Assembly (NCBI RefSeq): GCF_001598495.1
Contig: NZ_BCZB01000025.1
Location: forward strand, 1 to 42,377
Origin: Neokomagataea thailandica NBRC 106555
GTDB lineage: Bacteria; Pseudomonadota; Alphaproteobacteria; Acetobacterales; Acetobacteraceae
Direction of reading: 5' to 3'
DNA: 42,377 nucleotides
The position numbers and the translations under genes were made by a program. The notes below the pieces were generated by a model. It searched no databases, was not told where the DNA came from, and saw only the letters and a program-made list of their open reading frames with translations. The number at the start of each line of letters is the position of its first letter. Position 1 is the first letter of the stretch. This document shows, in pieces, positions 16,934-25,127 of this stretch.

Positions 16934-17950
16934 TTGACGTTCTGCACGTATCTTAAAAAGAATAGGTTTTCTTTTAGGTTGTGTTCAGAGCAGAGGTTAA
17001 AATCCTTCGCTATTATTGCTGTGTTATTTTCGGCTGGTGTTGCTCAGGCGAATGACCAGCGTCAGTCCTTAAATGACTTTTGGGTGACTGGGTCGTTGTA
17101 TTCCTCGACGGCGGCGACCCTGCCACAAGGGAGTGCGTTCTTTGAGCCGTATTTATGGAATGTGATGTCTTACGGCACGTACTCGGCCAGAGGTCAGCAT
17201 CAGTCAGGGCCAGTGGTGAATCATGTACGCTCTTTTAACCCACTTTATTATGGCTTGACCTCGAACCTTATGGTCGGGGTCAAGGCTAATTTTGGCTATA
17301 ATAGTAGCCGTGCTTTTGCACCATATCGTGGGATTCACGTCGGTGATGTTGCTGTGAAAATGCAATATCGGATTTGGCATCCGCCGAAGGAAAGCTCTTT
17401 GCCGACAGTGTCGTTGGACTTTCAAGAAACACTACCGGTTGAGCGTATTGACCATCTATCAGAATCTGCGAACCCGATTGGGTCGGGTGTGTTTAGTGAG
17501 CAGCTTTCGGTTTTTGCACAGTCTTATGTCTGGTTGCCGAATGGTCGCTTAGATCGTGTGCGGTTGAATTACTCTTATGTTGTGCCGACGGGGCGCCATC
17601 TTGAAGGGCGTTCTGTTTATGGAACATTGCCGGGTTTTGAAGGGCATGTTTCCGTTGGGCAGGGTTCGGTGTTTAATCTGTCAAACGAGTACAGCATTAC
17701 CAAGCATTGGGTTTTTGCGACGGATTTTATCGTGTCGCAGAGTGATGCTGTGCGTGTGCATGGACGGAGCAAGGGGGGGAGTGTGTTCCAAGATAATGCG
17801 CCGGCTTCTTACTCGCTCATGATTGCGCCAGCTTTGGAGTATAATATTACGGGGATGGTGGGTGTGATCGCAGGTGCGGGCATCACATTCCAAGGGCGTA
17901 ATACGGCTGCGAGTATAACGCCGATGCTGGCGGTGAACTGGAGTTTGTAA
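16934..17950 (+). CDS. Secreted outer-membrane beta-barrel protein (transporter-like)
   Basis: A 338-residue protein with an N-terminal basic stretch and hydrophobic segment (FAIIAVLFSAGVAQA), probably cleaved after residue 39. The rest alternates polar and aromatic or hydrophobic residues as in beta barrels and ends in a strand-like MLAVNWSL. It resembles the 'transporter'/MetA-pathway type outer-membrane proteins, but no substrate can be given. The TTG start is supported by GAGGAG at 16921-16926, seven bases upstream; the nearby ATG at 16927 is in another frame that stops quickly. It is bounded by the terminator at 16787 and the hairpin at 18030. Confidence 0.75.
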   Translation: MTFCTYLKKNRFSFRLCSEQRLKSFAIIAVLFSAGVAQANDQRQSLNDFWVTGSLYSSTAATLPQGSAFFEPYLWNVMSYGTYSARGQHQSGPVVNHVRSFNPLYYGLTSNLMVGVKANFGYNSSRAFAPYRGIHVGDVAVKMQYRIWHPPKESSLPTVSLDFQETLPVERIDHLSESANPIGSGVFSEQLSVFAQSYVWLPNGRLDRVRLNYSYVVPTGRHLEGRSVYGTLPGFEGHVSVGQGSVFNLSNEYSITKHWVFATDFIVSQSDAVRVHGRSKGGSVFQDNAPASYSLMIAPALEYNITGMVGVIAGAGITFQGRNTAASITPMLAVNWSL

Positions 17951-18029
17951 CGCTTGGTTCGTCGTTTTTTATGAGGGTGGATAGGCTGCCCCAATGTGCC
18001 AGATAGGTGGTGTTGGGGGAGAGTTGAAG

Positions 18030-18057
18030 CAGGCTGAGAAGGTGACCTCTCAGCCTG
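18030..18057. terminator. Bidirectional hairpin between convergent genes
   Basis: CAGGCTGAGA (18030-18039) pairs perfectly with TCTCAGCCTG (18048-18057) around AGGTGACC. It sits between the convergent barrel-protein gene and the phosphodiesterase gene. Confidence 0.7.
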
Positions 18058-18071
18058 TATTGGTATGAAGG

Positions 18072-19322
18072 TTAGGTTGGGTTCATGGTCAGCAAAGGCA
18101 CGAAGGGGGCTAATGTACCGTCATTTGGTTGTGCTTGAACTTTGAGCAACTGCATCACCAATGGGTAGACGTCCACGTTGTCAAAAGGTGCAAGAACTTT
18201 TCCAGCAGGGAAGTCCGGCCCGGAAGCAACGAAGAGGGCATTCATGTCCGGAGAGGCGGGATCATAGCCATGATCGCCCTTAATGGGAGGGTGGTTGGCA
18301 TCGGGCTTTGTTTTGAGCACGACCCAGCCCGGATCCGCTAAGCAGATATAATCTGGTACGCGTGGGTTGGTGCCGTAGTGCAGGCGCTCAGGGATTTCGC
18401 CTTTGCGCCAGCACTGCATGTGGTCATGCTTATGGAGCAATCCGGCTTCGAGCACTTTGGTCTTGCCCGGCTGGGCGTTGACGCCAGCGTACGCGCCGCC
18501 GGTGATAAAGTTAAACGATGCTGCCGGTGCGACCTTATCCAAGGCGATAAAGTGGTTGTCTCCAATCTCGGACATGCCGTGATCAGCAACGACGATGACG
18601 TCGGCTTTGATGTGGCGGCTGGCAAGGCCTTCCATCAGGCGGTTAACGCCTTCATCGACATCGCGCAGGGCATCATTGACCTGTGGTGAGTTGGGGCCAA
18701 AGTGGTGCCCGTTTGTATCGGTTGTGTTGAAGTAGAGGGTTGCGAAGCGTGGGCGATCTTTGGCGGGGACATCAAACCAGCTTAAGAGCTTATTCACGCG
18801 CTGATCATCCGTCATGCTTTTATCAAAAGCGCTGTAATCATCGGGGCGGATGCCGTGGATTTCGCTTTCGGAGCCGGGCCAGAACATGGTGGCGACTTTG
18901 AGCCCCTGTTTTTTGGCTGTGACCCAAATTGGTTCGGCTTCATCCCACCAGTAGGATTCTTTGCTGGCCATTGTGAAGGTGACGCCCGGGTGAGCGGGGT
19001 CCGTCATTGTATTGCCGACGATGCCGTGATGGTCGGGGCGCAAACCGGTCACCAGCGTATAGTGGTTTGGGAAGGTGATGGAGGGGAATGATGGGTGCAT
19101 CGCGGTGGTGGTGATGCCGTTTTGTGCGATGGCAGCGATATGGGGCGTCAGCCCACGGGAGAGATACTCCGTCCGGAAGCCATCGAGTGACACCAGAATG
19201 ACCGGTGTTGGTTCGGTGGCGGTATTATCTTGTGATGTCTGCGGCGTGGTCGCACAGCCGGAGAGCAAGGACCCGGCGAGGAGCGCGCCGAGGGAGAGGA
19301 GGGAAGAAAAACGCATTTTCAT
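18072..19322 (-). CDS. Alkaline-phosphatase-superfamily phosphodiesterase lipoprotein (NPP-like)
   Basis: A 416-residue envelope lipoprotein. The signal peptide ends in lipobox LLSG-Cys23. The catalytic domain is of the nucleotide pyrophosphatase/phosphodiesterase (ectonucleotide) type. Metal-binding Asp47 lies in VSLDGFR and the nucleophile Thr83 in PSITFPNHYT. Later metal ligands are visible in TDTNGHHFGP and VVADHGMSEI. Such proteins cleave nucleotide or phospho-lipid-head diesters outside the inner membrane; the substrate here is unknown. It is monocistronic by appearance, with grxB 65 bases upstream on the same strand. Confidence 0.88.
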   Translation of the reverse strand: MKMRFSSLLSLGALLAGSLLSGCATTPQTSQDNTATEPTPVILVSLDGFRTEYLSRGLTPHIAAIAQNGITTTAMHPSFPSITFPNHYTLVTGLRPDHHGIVGNTMTDPAHPGVTFTMASKESYWWDEAEPIWVTAKKQGLKVATMFWPGSESEIHGIRPDDYSAFDKSMTDDQRVNKLLSWFDVPAKDRPRFATLYFNTTDTNGHHFGPNSPQVNDALRDVDEGVNRLMEGLASRHIKADVIVVADHGMSEIGDNHFIALDKVAPAASFNFITGGAYAGVNAQPGKTKVLEAGLLHKHDHMQCWRKGEIPERLHYGTNPRVPDYICLADPGWVVLKTKPDANHPPIKGDHGYDPASPDMNALFVASGPDFPAGKVLAPFDNVDVYPLVMQLLKVQAQPNDGTLAPFVPLLTMNPT

Positions 19323-19387
19323 AGTGTTTCTTTACGCCAAATTGTTATGGGCGAGGCAATGGGGTGTATAAAAAGTTTCTGTGACGG

Positions 19388-20047
19388 TTAGACGGCGAAG
19401 ACCTCTAACAAGGGTACACGCGCTCGTTCGCTCATGGTGTGGCGATAGGCATCAACCTCAACTGGGTAGTGAATTCCGCGAATGAGCGACAGGCTGCGCA
19501 GTTGAGCGAAGAGATGCAGGTCATCGTAAGATAAGGTGCCGTTTACGGCGCTAGGGGATTGGATCAGAGGGGCAAGCTCTAGGAGCTTTTGGTTGATGTG
19601 CTGAATGTCGTCCGTGCTGTTGTCCAGAATTATGCCGAAAGGATGTTCGGCACTTTCTTTGCGGCGGATGAAGTTGGCTCGTGCGGACGTGGTGGAAAAC
19701 TCTGGGAATGGGGCAGAGGCCACGCGCGGTATGAGAAGTTTATAAGCAGGTGCGGCAATGCTGGAGAGCCATTGAGTGATGGCGTCATTGAGTGGGCCGG
19801 TGAGGAGTGGTGTGGGGGCGCTCTTCTCAATATGTGCGATGATATCGAGGCTTTCGGGCATGAAAGTCCCGTTTTCTTCAAGGATTGGTACAACTTTACG
19901 CCCAACCATCTCGGTTGGGCCAGTCGTGTCATCATGGAGGAAAATACGCTTTTCGAAAGGCAGTGCATGCAGTCCGAAAATCATACGCGCTTTTACGCAG
20001 AATGGGCAGTGTTCATACACATGGAGGATGGGCAATGCGGAGGACAT
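19388..20047 (-). CDS. grxB: Glutaredoxin 2 (GST-fold)
   Basis: A glutathione-dependent disulfide reductase with a glutathione-transferase fold. The 219-residue length matches E. coli Grx2. The redox motif CPFC is at 14-17 in YEHCPFCVKARM. VVPILEENG with the cis-proline follows, then PESLDIIAHIE. The helical C-terminal domain shows the family's RGI-Y-P-V stretch. It acts in the cytosol. It may be cotranscribed with the downstream phosphodiesterase, but no functional link is obvious. Confidence 0.93.
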   Translation of the reverse strand: MSSALPILHVYEHCPFCVKARMIFGLHALPFEKRIFLHDDTTGPTEMVGRKVVPILEENGTFMPESLDIIAHIEKSAPTPLLTGPLNDAITQWLSSIAAPAYKLLIPRVASAPFPEFSTTSARANFIRRKESAEHPFGIILDNSTDDIQHINQKLLELAPLIQSPSAVNGTLSYDDLHLFAQLRSLSLIRGIHYPVEVDAYRHTMSERARVPLLEVFAV

Positions 20048-20311
20048 AACCAGATGCTTTCTGCCAAGACTATAGAGGGGAGAGTATAAACGACTCTCTT
20101 ATATTCGGGCGCATCTTTTTGTTCATGATACCGTGACAGAAAGGGGGCGCGCCTTGCGGGCCATGCCATTATTCGCCTTTTGGGCAAGAGATTTTAGGTG
20201 ATGGTAGGCATGACCTGAAGTGGTTTGTGTTTGCGATGAGAGAGCGTCGTGCGTTTTGCTCTGTAAAATATGGGGTGAGGAATATTGTCAGCGGAGTGTT
20301 TGTAAAAACCT

Positions 20312-20896
20312 TTAAGCTTCTCCGGTATGGGGGGAAAGGCGCAGTGGATCAATCTGAATGGATGTTAGGGCTTTGCGCCATTTATCGGCGTATTGTGTGC
20401 TGAAGATGAGGTCTTGGTCTGCGGGGGCAACGAGCCATGAGGAGTCTTTTAAGATTTCATTTTCTAATTGACCGGTGGACCAAGACGCATGGCCAAGCGC
20501 CATGATAGCGCGCTCGGGGCCTTTTCCGGCGGCGATGTCTTTGAGAATGTCTAAATTGGCGGTGAGGCGTGTCGTGTCCGTGACGGTAATGCCGCCTTCA
20601 TGCTGCCAGTCTGCGCTGTGGAGGATAAAGCCACGGTCATGATCAACAGGGCCGCCGAGGCAGAGTGGGAGAGCGCGCTTGGGTGGGTTAGGTTCTATGG
20701 AGAGTTGGCTAAAGATCTCTCCAATGGAAGGTTTGAAGACCCGCTTATTGATGATGAGGCCCATGGCCCCGTGGCTGTCAGAGTGGCTGCATACATAGAT
20801 GACACTCTGGGCAAAAAAGGTGTCAGCGAGTTGAGGGGCTGCGATGAGCAGTTTCCCAGTGAGGTTTTCGTTGTGTCCGGAGAAAGTGTTCGTCAT
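20312..20896 (-). CDS. YqgE/AlgH family protein (UPF0301)
   Basis: A 194-residue conserved protein of the YqgE/AlgH family; its biochemical role is not settled. Family signatures are LTGKLLIAAPQL near the N-terminus, VIYVCSHSDSHGAMGLIINK, CLGGPVDHDRGFILH and MALGHASWSTGQLENEI. I start it at ATG 20896, since the frame's upstream TTG (20932) adds 12 residues with no family support. It is divergent from the ydfG-type gene. The 264 bases between this gene and grxB contain no credible gene. Confidence 0.93.
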   Translation of the reverse strand: MTNTFSGHNENLTGKLLIAAPQLADTFFAQSVIYVCSHSDSHGAMGLIINKRVFKPSIGEIFSQLSIEPNPPKRALPLCLGGPVDHDRGFILHSADWQHEGGITVTDTTRLTANLDILKDIAAGKGPERAIMALGHASWSTGQLENEILKDSSWLVAPADQDLIFSTQYADKWRKALTSIQIDPLRLSPHTGEA

Positions 20897-20996
20897 CCGT
20901 GTAACATGCGAGAATTTCACCTTTGTTTGCAAGCATTTGTCATGAATAATGATGGAATTGCATCGTATTCAGCAGGTGCAGTTTGTGGAGGGTAGG

Positions 20997-21752
20997 ATGT
21001 CTCAAACAGTATTGGTGACGGGGGCTACGGCGGGTTTTGGTCGTGCCATTACCGAGAGATTGGTGCGAGATGGGCATCGGGTCATTGCGACGGGGCGCCG
21101 TACAGAGCGTTTAGAAGCATTGCGTGCGGAGTTGGGAGATCATGTTCTTCCTGTGACGTTGGACATGCAGGACAAAGCTGCGCTGCGTGCGTTGCCAGAG
21201 CGTTTGCCGTCGGGTTGGGACGTGGTGGATGTGCTGATCAATAATGCGGGTTTGGCGTTAGGTGTTGATCGGGCACAGGATTCGAATCCTGATGATTGGG
21301 AAACGATGATTGCCACGAATGTGTCTGGTGTTGTGGAATTGACGCGGGCATTTTTGCCGCAAATGGTGGTGCGTAATGCTGGGTATATCATGACGCTTGG
21401 CAGTACGGCGGGGACATATCCGTATATGGGTGGAAATGTTTACGGGGCGACGAAAGCGTTTGTGCGTCAGTTTAGCCGTAATCTCCGCACGGATGTGTTG
21501 GGCACGAAAATCCGCGTCACAAATATCGAGCCGGGCCTGTGCGGTGGCAGTGAGTTCAGCAATGTGCGTTTGCGCGATGATGCGAAGGCTGACGCTGTTT
21601 ATGCGGGGACGACGCCCTTGCAGCCGGAAGATATTGCGGAGACGGTCTCATGGCTGGTGCGTTTGCCGTGGCATATGAATGTGAATTCGATGGAGATTAT
21701 GCCGGTCTGTCAGGCTTCAGGTGGTTTGGCGGTTAATAAAACGGTTGGATGA
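20997..21752 (+). CDS. ydfG: NADP-dependent 3-hydroxy acid dehydrogenase (YdfG-type SDR)
   Basis: A classical short-chain dehydrogenase closely resembling E. coli YdfG, which oxidises L-allo-threonine, serine and 3-hydroxypropionate-type acids. The 251-residue protein has the nucleotide loop TGATAGFG (8-15), the NADP-favouring ATGRR (31-35) and NNAGLALG (82-89). The catalytic Ser136, Tyr149 and Lys153 lie in GSTAGTYPYMGGNVYGATK. GGAGGG at about 20988-20993 points to ATG 20997; an in-frame ATG at 20949 would add 16 residues. A strong terminator follows. Confidence 0.92.
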   Translation: MSQTVLVTGATAGFGRAITERLVRDGHRVIATGRRTERLEALRAELGDHVLPVTLDMQDKAALRALPERLPSGWDVVDVLINNAGLALGVDRAQDSNPDDWETMIATNVSGVVELTRAFLPQMVVRNAGYIMTLGSTAGTYPYMGGNVYGATKAFVRQFSRNLRTDVLGTKIRVTNIEPGLCGGSEFSNVRLRDDAKADAVYAGTTPLQPEDIAETVSWLVRLPWHMNVNSMEIMPVCQASGGLAVNKTVG

Positions 21753-21774
21753 TGTGACCGTGTGAAGTGGATGT

Positions 21775-21807
21775 AAAAAAGCCCCGGCGTGAACCGGGGC
21801 TTTTTTT
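21775..21807. terminator. Strong bidirectional intrinsic terminator
   Basis: GCCCCGG (21781-21787) pairs with CCGGGGC (21794-21800). It is flanked by A6 on the left and T7 on the right, so it can work for both the plus-strand dehydrogenase and the minus-strand propeller gene. Confidence 0.93.
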
Positions 21808-21820
21808 GTGGGGCTATAAC

Positions 21821-23053
21821 TTAGCGCATGAGGCCTGTATGGCCGATGCTGTAGCGGCCGGGTTGTGGCCAGACGGCGAGGCCATGTGGCTCTGCCCCGA
21901 CGGGTATCTTGCGGACTGCACCGGTATCCGTATCAATGGCGTAGACAACGTCATCAAAGCGGCCGGAGAGCCAGAGGAGCTTGCCGTCTGCGCTGACATT
22001 GCCCATATCGGGGCTGCCGCCGCCGGGGATGGGCCATGTTTTCAGGACTTTGTCTGTGGCAAAATCAATCACGGAGACGCTGCCAGGGCCGCGGCGTGGG
22101 CCATGGATTTTGTTGGAACCACGGTTAGCAACGTAGAGCACGCTGGCATCGCGGCTTGGGTACATGCCGTGCGTACCGATGCCGGTGGGGATGAAGCCGG
22201 TTTCACGGAATGTATCGCCGTCGAGGACGAACACGCCGTTGGCCATCATGTCTGCAACGTAAAACTTACGTCCGTTTGGTGCGGCCATAATGTCTTGTGG
22301 CATGCCGCCGCGTGACAGTTTGAGCATACCGAGCAGTTTGAGATTGACGGTATCAATTTTGGCAACATAACCGCCAAATTCACAGGTAAAGATGGCGTAG
22401 CTGCCATCGGCTGCGAAGTTGGCATGGTTGATGCCCTTACATTGTGGTGCTGAGACGGAGCCTTTGAGTTCCATGGTGTGCGGGTCACGGAAATCGAGGC
22501 GTTCATGCGCTTCAGCAACGGTAATGGCGTAGCGGCCATCGGGGGTGAAGTACATGTTATACGGGTCATCTACGACCACATCTTTGCCGCGCAGTGTGGT
22601 GGCGGGGTCGATGGGGGTGAGGGAACCGTCAGAGCGCCCTTCACTGTTATTTGTAACCCAAAGGGTACGCAGATCCCAGCTTGGCACCACATGCTGTGGT
22701 GAACGACCAACGGGAATGGTTTTCACGACTTTGAAGGTTTGTGGGTCAATGACGGAAACGCTGTTGCCGCGCAGGTTGGGTACATAGATGCGTGCGGGGT
22801 CATTGGTGATGGCTGGGGTAACCCGGCCAGCGCTTGCTTCACTGTAAATGTTGTTGGGGTTGATGACGGCCGGCATGCCCGGAATGGTGTGCACAGTGGA
22901 AGGAGTGGTCGTTGCATCTGCCGGGGTTGGTGCGGTTATTGGCTGTGCTGGTGTAGTGTCCGTTGTTTGTGCATGTGCGGAGAGTGCTGTGCTGAACAGC
23001 AGGCTCAACGCGGCAGCGCTGGCAATACGGAGGGAACGAGGGGTAAATGTCAT
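21821..23053 (-). CDS. Secreted YVTN-type beta-propeller protein
   Basis: A 410-residue exported protein. A signal peptide (about 1-28, ending SAHA) is followed by a Thr/Pro/Ala-rich linker and then a beta-propeller. Blades show the usual repeats, such as RIYVPNLRGNSVSVIDPQT, ...VGRSPQHVVPS, KFYVADMMANGVFVLDGDT, VLYVANRGSNKI and VYAIDTDTGAVRKIPVGAEP. These proteins act in the periplasm or at the surface, often as lyases or binding partners; no substrate is evident. Its ATG overlaps the stop of the upstream creatininase gene (ATGA), so the two are made together and presumably act on the same compound. Confidence 0.88.
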   Translation of the reverse strand: MTFTPRSLRIASAAALSLLFSTALSAHAQTTDTTPAQPITAPTPADATTTPSTVHTIPGMPAVINPNNIYSEASAGRVTPAITNDPARIYVPNLRGNSVSVIDPQTFKVVKTIPVGRSPQHVVPSWDLRTLWVTNNSEGRSDGSLTPIDPATTLRGKDVVVDDPYNMYFTPDGRYAITVAEAHERLDFRDPHTMELKGSVSAPQCKGINHANFAADGSYAIFTCEFGGYVAKIDTVNLKLLGMLKLSRGGMPQDIMAAPNGRKFYVADMMANGVFVLDGDTFRETGFIPTGIGTHGMYPSRDASVLYVANRGSNKIHGPRRGPGSVSVIDFATDKVLKTWPIPGGGSPDMGNVSADGKLLWLSGRFDDVVYAIDTDTGAVRKIPVGAEPHGLAVWPQPGRYSIGHTGLMR

Positions 23054-23898
23054 GGGTGCTTCTCCTTAAAGGATTGAATGGCCGCAACCCCGGCCTGTAT
23101 TTGAAGAGAGGTACCAATCTGGCCGAGCGCTGCTGTGGCAGGGCGCGGATCGCCTCCATAGACTCCATCTGCTGTGGTTGGCTTTGATGCATGTCGTAAA
23201 GCATCACTATGGACGAGAGATGGGTCAACAGCCAGCATGAGAGATGTGTCGCTGAGTTCGGCATGCTTGCCAACATCTGCACCATAGCCTTTGGCGCGGA
23301 GGGCATCAGCGAATGCGTTGGGAACAGCTTCATAATAGCTGGTGGCGGCGAGGGCGTAAGCGGTGCCTTTCCAGCGTTTATTGAGGGTTTGGGCCGTCTC
23401 GGTCATCAGGCTTTGATAGCCCCCGTGATCCCCGAGAAAAATGATATTATGGAAGCCTTGTACACGGAAACTTTCAGCAGCGCCTTGGAGAAGGCCCGTG
23501 AACACGGTGGGGGGGACAGAGATGGTGCCGGGAAAGCGCATATGGGACGTACGGGGTGTGGTGCTGCCTTCAGGGACATAAGCGATGACGGGCGCGACAA
23601 GTGTTTGCCCAACGGTGTTGGCAACTATATCCGCTAGGGCAAGGGCGCGGACATTATGTTTGCCAACGCCGATAAAGGGGCCGCTTTGTTCTGTTCCACC
23701 AATAGGAATGATGATGGTGCGCGTTCCGGCCTGAAGCTGCGCGTTAATATCGGTCCAACTCTGGCAACTGAGCTCAACATGTTGAGCAAGGCCAGTGCAG
23801 CTTTCGGCTGCATGGGCTGGGGCGAGCTGGCCGGTTAATGCGGCGAAGGATGTGCCGATACAAAGCGCGAGACGTGAGAGAGGCCGCCAGAGGCGCAT
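23050..23898 (-). CDS. Exported creatininase-family amidohydrolase
   Basis: A 282-residue member of the creatininase/MftE metal-dependent amidohydrolase family with a clear signal peptide (RLALCIGTSFAALTGQLAPAHA, about 9-30), unlike the cytosolic enzymes. Likely metal-site residues are Glu70 (GGTEQSGP), His81 (GKHNV), His158 (LGDHGGYQ) and the GKHAELSDTS segment (210-219). The family's GPH is here GPF (residues 73-75), and the usual Asp is replaced by His81, as in a KHN-type subgroup. ATG 23898 has GGAAGGA upstream and places the signal peptide at the N-terminus; the frame runs on 73 codons further without sense. It is coupled to the propeller gene. Confidence 0.87.
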   Translation of the reverse strand: MRLWRPLSRLALCIGTSFAALTGQLAPAHAAESCTGLAQHVELSCQSWTDINAQLQAGTRTIIIPIGGTEQSGPFIGVGKHNVRALALADIVANTVGQTLVAPVIAYVPEGSTTPRTSHMRFPGTISVPPTVFTGLLQGAAESFRVQGFHNIIFLGDHGGYQSLMTETAQTLNKRWKGTAYALAATSYYEAVPNAFADALRAKGYGADVGKHAELSDTSLMLAVDPSLVHSDALRHASKPTTADGVYGGDPRPATAALGQIGTSLQIQAGVAAIQSFKEKHP

Positions 23899-24057
23899 GT
23901 GCCATCCTTCCGTGTTGTGAGGTGTGGTATTTATTACTCTATAAGGACGAAGCCTTTCCAGTGGGGGGGCGTTATAGAGCGTATTCGAGCGGTGGGCTGC
24001 CATATGTTGCGTGGCTTTCAAGCGCGAAGAACTGTAGCGGAATCGATTAGAGACATT

Positions 24058-24552
24058 ATGTTTTTTCAGACTTCCACCGATATTGACCCTGTGGGTAGCG
24101 CGGCACACCTGATCCAAGTTGCATTGACGCCGGTTTTTATGCTGTCCGGTATTGGGACTTTGATTAACGTGTTCAACACGCGTCTGGCCCGTGTATCAGA
24201 TCATTTAGAGGCGATTCATAAACAACTTACGGCTCCAATTGTGGAGAGTGAAGCGCCGATGGAGCCTGTGGATCGTAAGCATTTGGAAGCGCATGCTGTT
24301 CATTTGCAGCGCCGTATTTTTGTGTTGGATGCGGCTATTTTGCTGAATGGGACGGGGGGTGCCGCGACGTGTGGTGCGGCGATGGCGTTGTTTGTTGGGT
24401 CGTTGCGTGATGCAGGGACATCGTCTTGGATGTTAGCGCTTTTTGGTTTGGCTTTGATGTGTACGGTTGGGGCGTTATCGTTTTTCTTGGCGGATACTTT
24501 TTTAAGCTGGCATGGATTAAAGCGCCGTGGTGCGTTGCCGCCACTGCCATGA
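24058..24552 (+). CDS. DUF2721 family membrane protein
   Basis: A 164-residue membrane protein of the DUF2721 family; its function is unknown. A hydrophobic segment (about 13-37, VALTPVFMLSGIGTLINVFNTR) is followed by a charged cytosolic helix pair (NTRLARVSDHLEAIHKQL... HLQRRIFVLDAAI) and two more spans (about 88-112 and 122-145). The LSGIG.L..V...RLARV.D motif is what I recognise. The start at ATG 24058 is chosen because the family begins close to the first span; the frame is open further upstream without a good ribosome site. It is divergent from the creatininase gene. Confidence 0.82.
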   Translation: MFFQTSTDIDPVGSAAHLIQVALTPVFMLSGIGTLINVFNTRLARVSDHLEAIHKQLTAPIVESEAPMEPVDRKHLEAHAVHLQRRIFVLDAAILLNGTGGAATCGAAMALFVGSLRDAGTSSWMLALFGLALMCTVGALSFFLADTFLSWHGLKRRGALPPLP

Positions 24553-24656
24553 TCATGGGAATTGGCAGGGTTTCTCTGGGTGCATAATATGCGAAAAGTG
24601 CAGCTCTGATGTGCTGTAAATTGCTGTTGTGCTCAAGTATGAATTCGTAGATGTCT

Positions 24657-24693
24657 CCCCGCCAACGCCAATCCCGGCGTTAAAAATAGGCGG
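24657..24693 (+). promoter_or_regulatory. Nested hairpin in the leader of a 45-codon gene
   Basis: The outer stem CCGCC (24659-24663) pairs with GGCGG (24689-24693). The inner stem AACGCC (24664-24669) pairs with GGCGTT (24676-24681). A purely A/T bulge (AAAAATA) lies on the 3' side. It ends nine bases before an ATG and overlaps the likely ribosome site, so control of translation is plausible but unproven. Confidence 0.4.
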
Positions 24694-24702
24694 TTTTACA
24701 TC

Positions 24703-24840
24703 ATGATTTCTATGGCGATTTCGTACCTTATTGGTCTTCCGACCTGTCTTATTTCTGAAGCGGTAATGGTGGGCTTTGTTCCATTGATTGGTGTTCTGAT
24801 GGTTGCGACGGTTGCGTCTGATCGTTTTCAGGATAGCTGA
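24703..24840 (+). CDS. Hypothetical 45-residue membrane peptide
   Basis: An ATG-to-TGA frame of 45 residues. It has one long hydrophobic stretch at about 5-38 (two short spans with SEA between them are possible) and a polar end ASDRFQDS. It sits in the 575 bp gap between DUF2721 and the GGDEF-EAL gene and is preceded by the nested hairpin. AGGCGG lies about ten bases before the ATG. No family is recognised. The amino-acid pattern (hydrophobic core, charged C-terminus) is typical of small membrane proteins rather than of random sequence. The 287 bases after it up to the next gene show only a CTTTCC/GGAAAG inverted repeat near 24928-24954. Confidence 0.5.
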   Translation: MISMAISYLIGLPTCLISEAVMVGFVPLIGVLMVATVASDRFQDS

Positions 24841-25127
24841 GGAGCGATAGGTCTAAGGAATAAGGATGTGTTGTTTTTGGCGCAGAGGTAGGGCGACATT
24901 TCGTACGCGTCTTTTTTCTTGTTTTGCCTTTCCGTGCGGAAAAAGCGTGGAAAGTATGTTCAATGCTTAATGGTTATTGAAAACGTCTTTTTGACTTTGG
25001 TGGTCGGGCAGGCTGTGCAGCAGAAATACGGATCATAAGAGGGTTTGTAGAATGTTCTGTGATAGAAAAAGGATATATTCTTTTTAATAGTGAAGAATTA
25101 GGACGTCATTAACAAACCAAATGCACA

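Noticed and set aside
20133-20201. 22-codon GTG frame in the grxB-yqgE gap
   Set aside because: Too short, no ribosome site that decides a start, and no recognisable feature.
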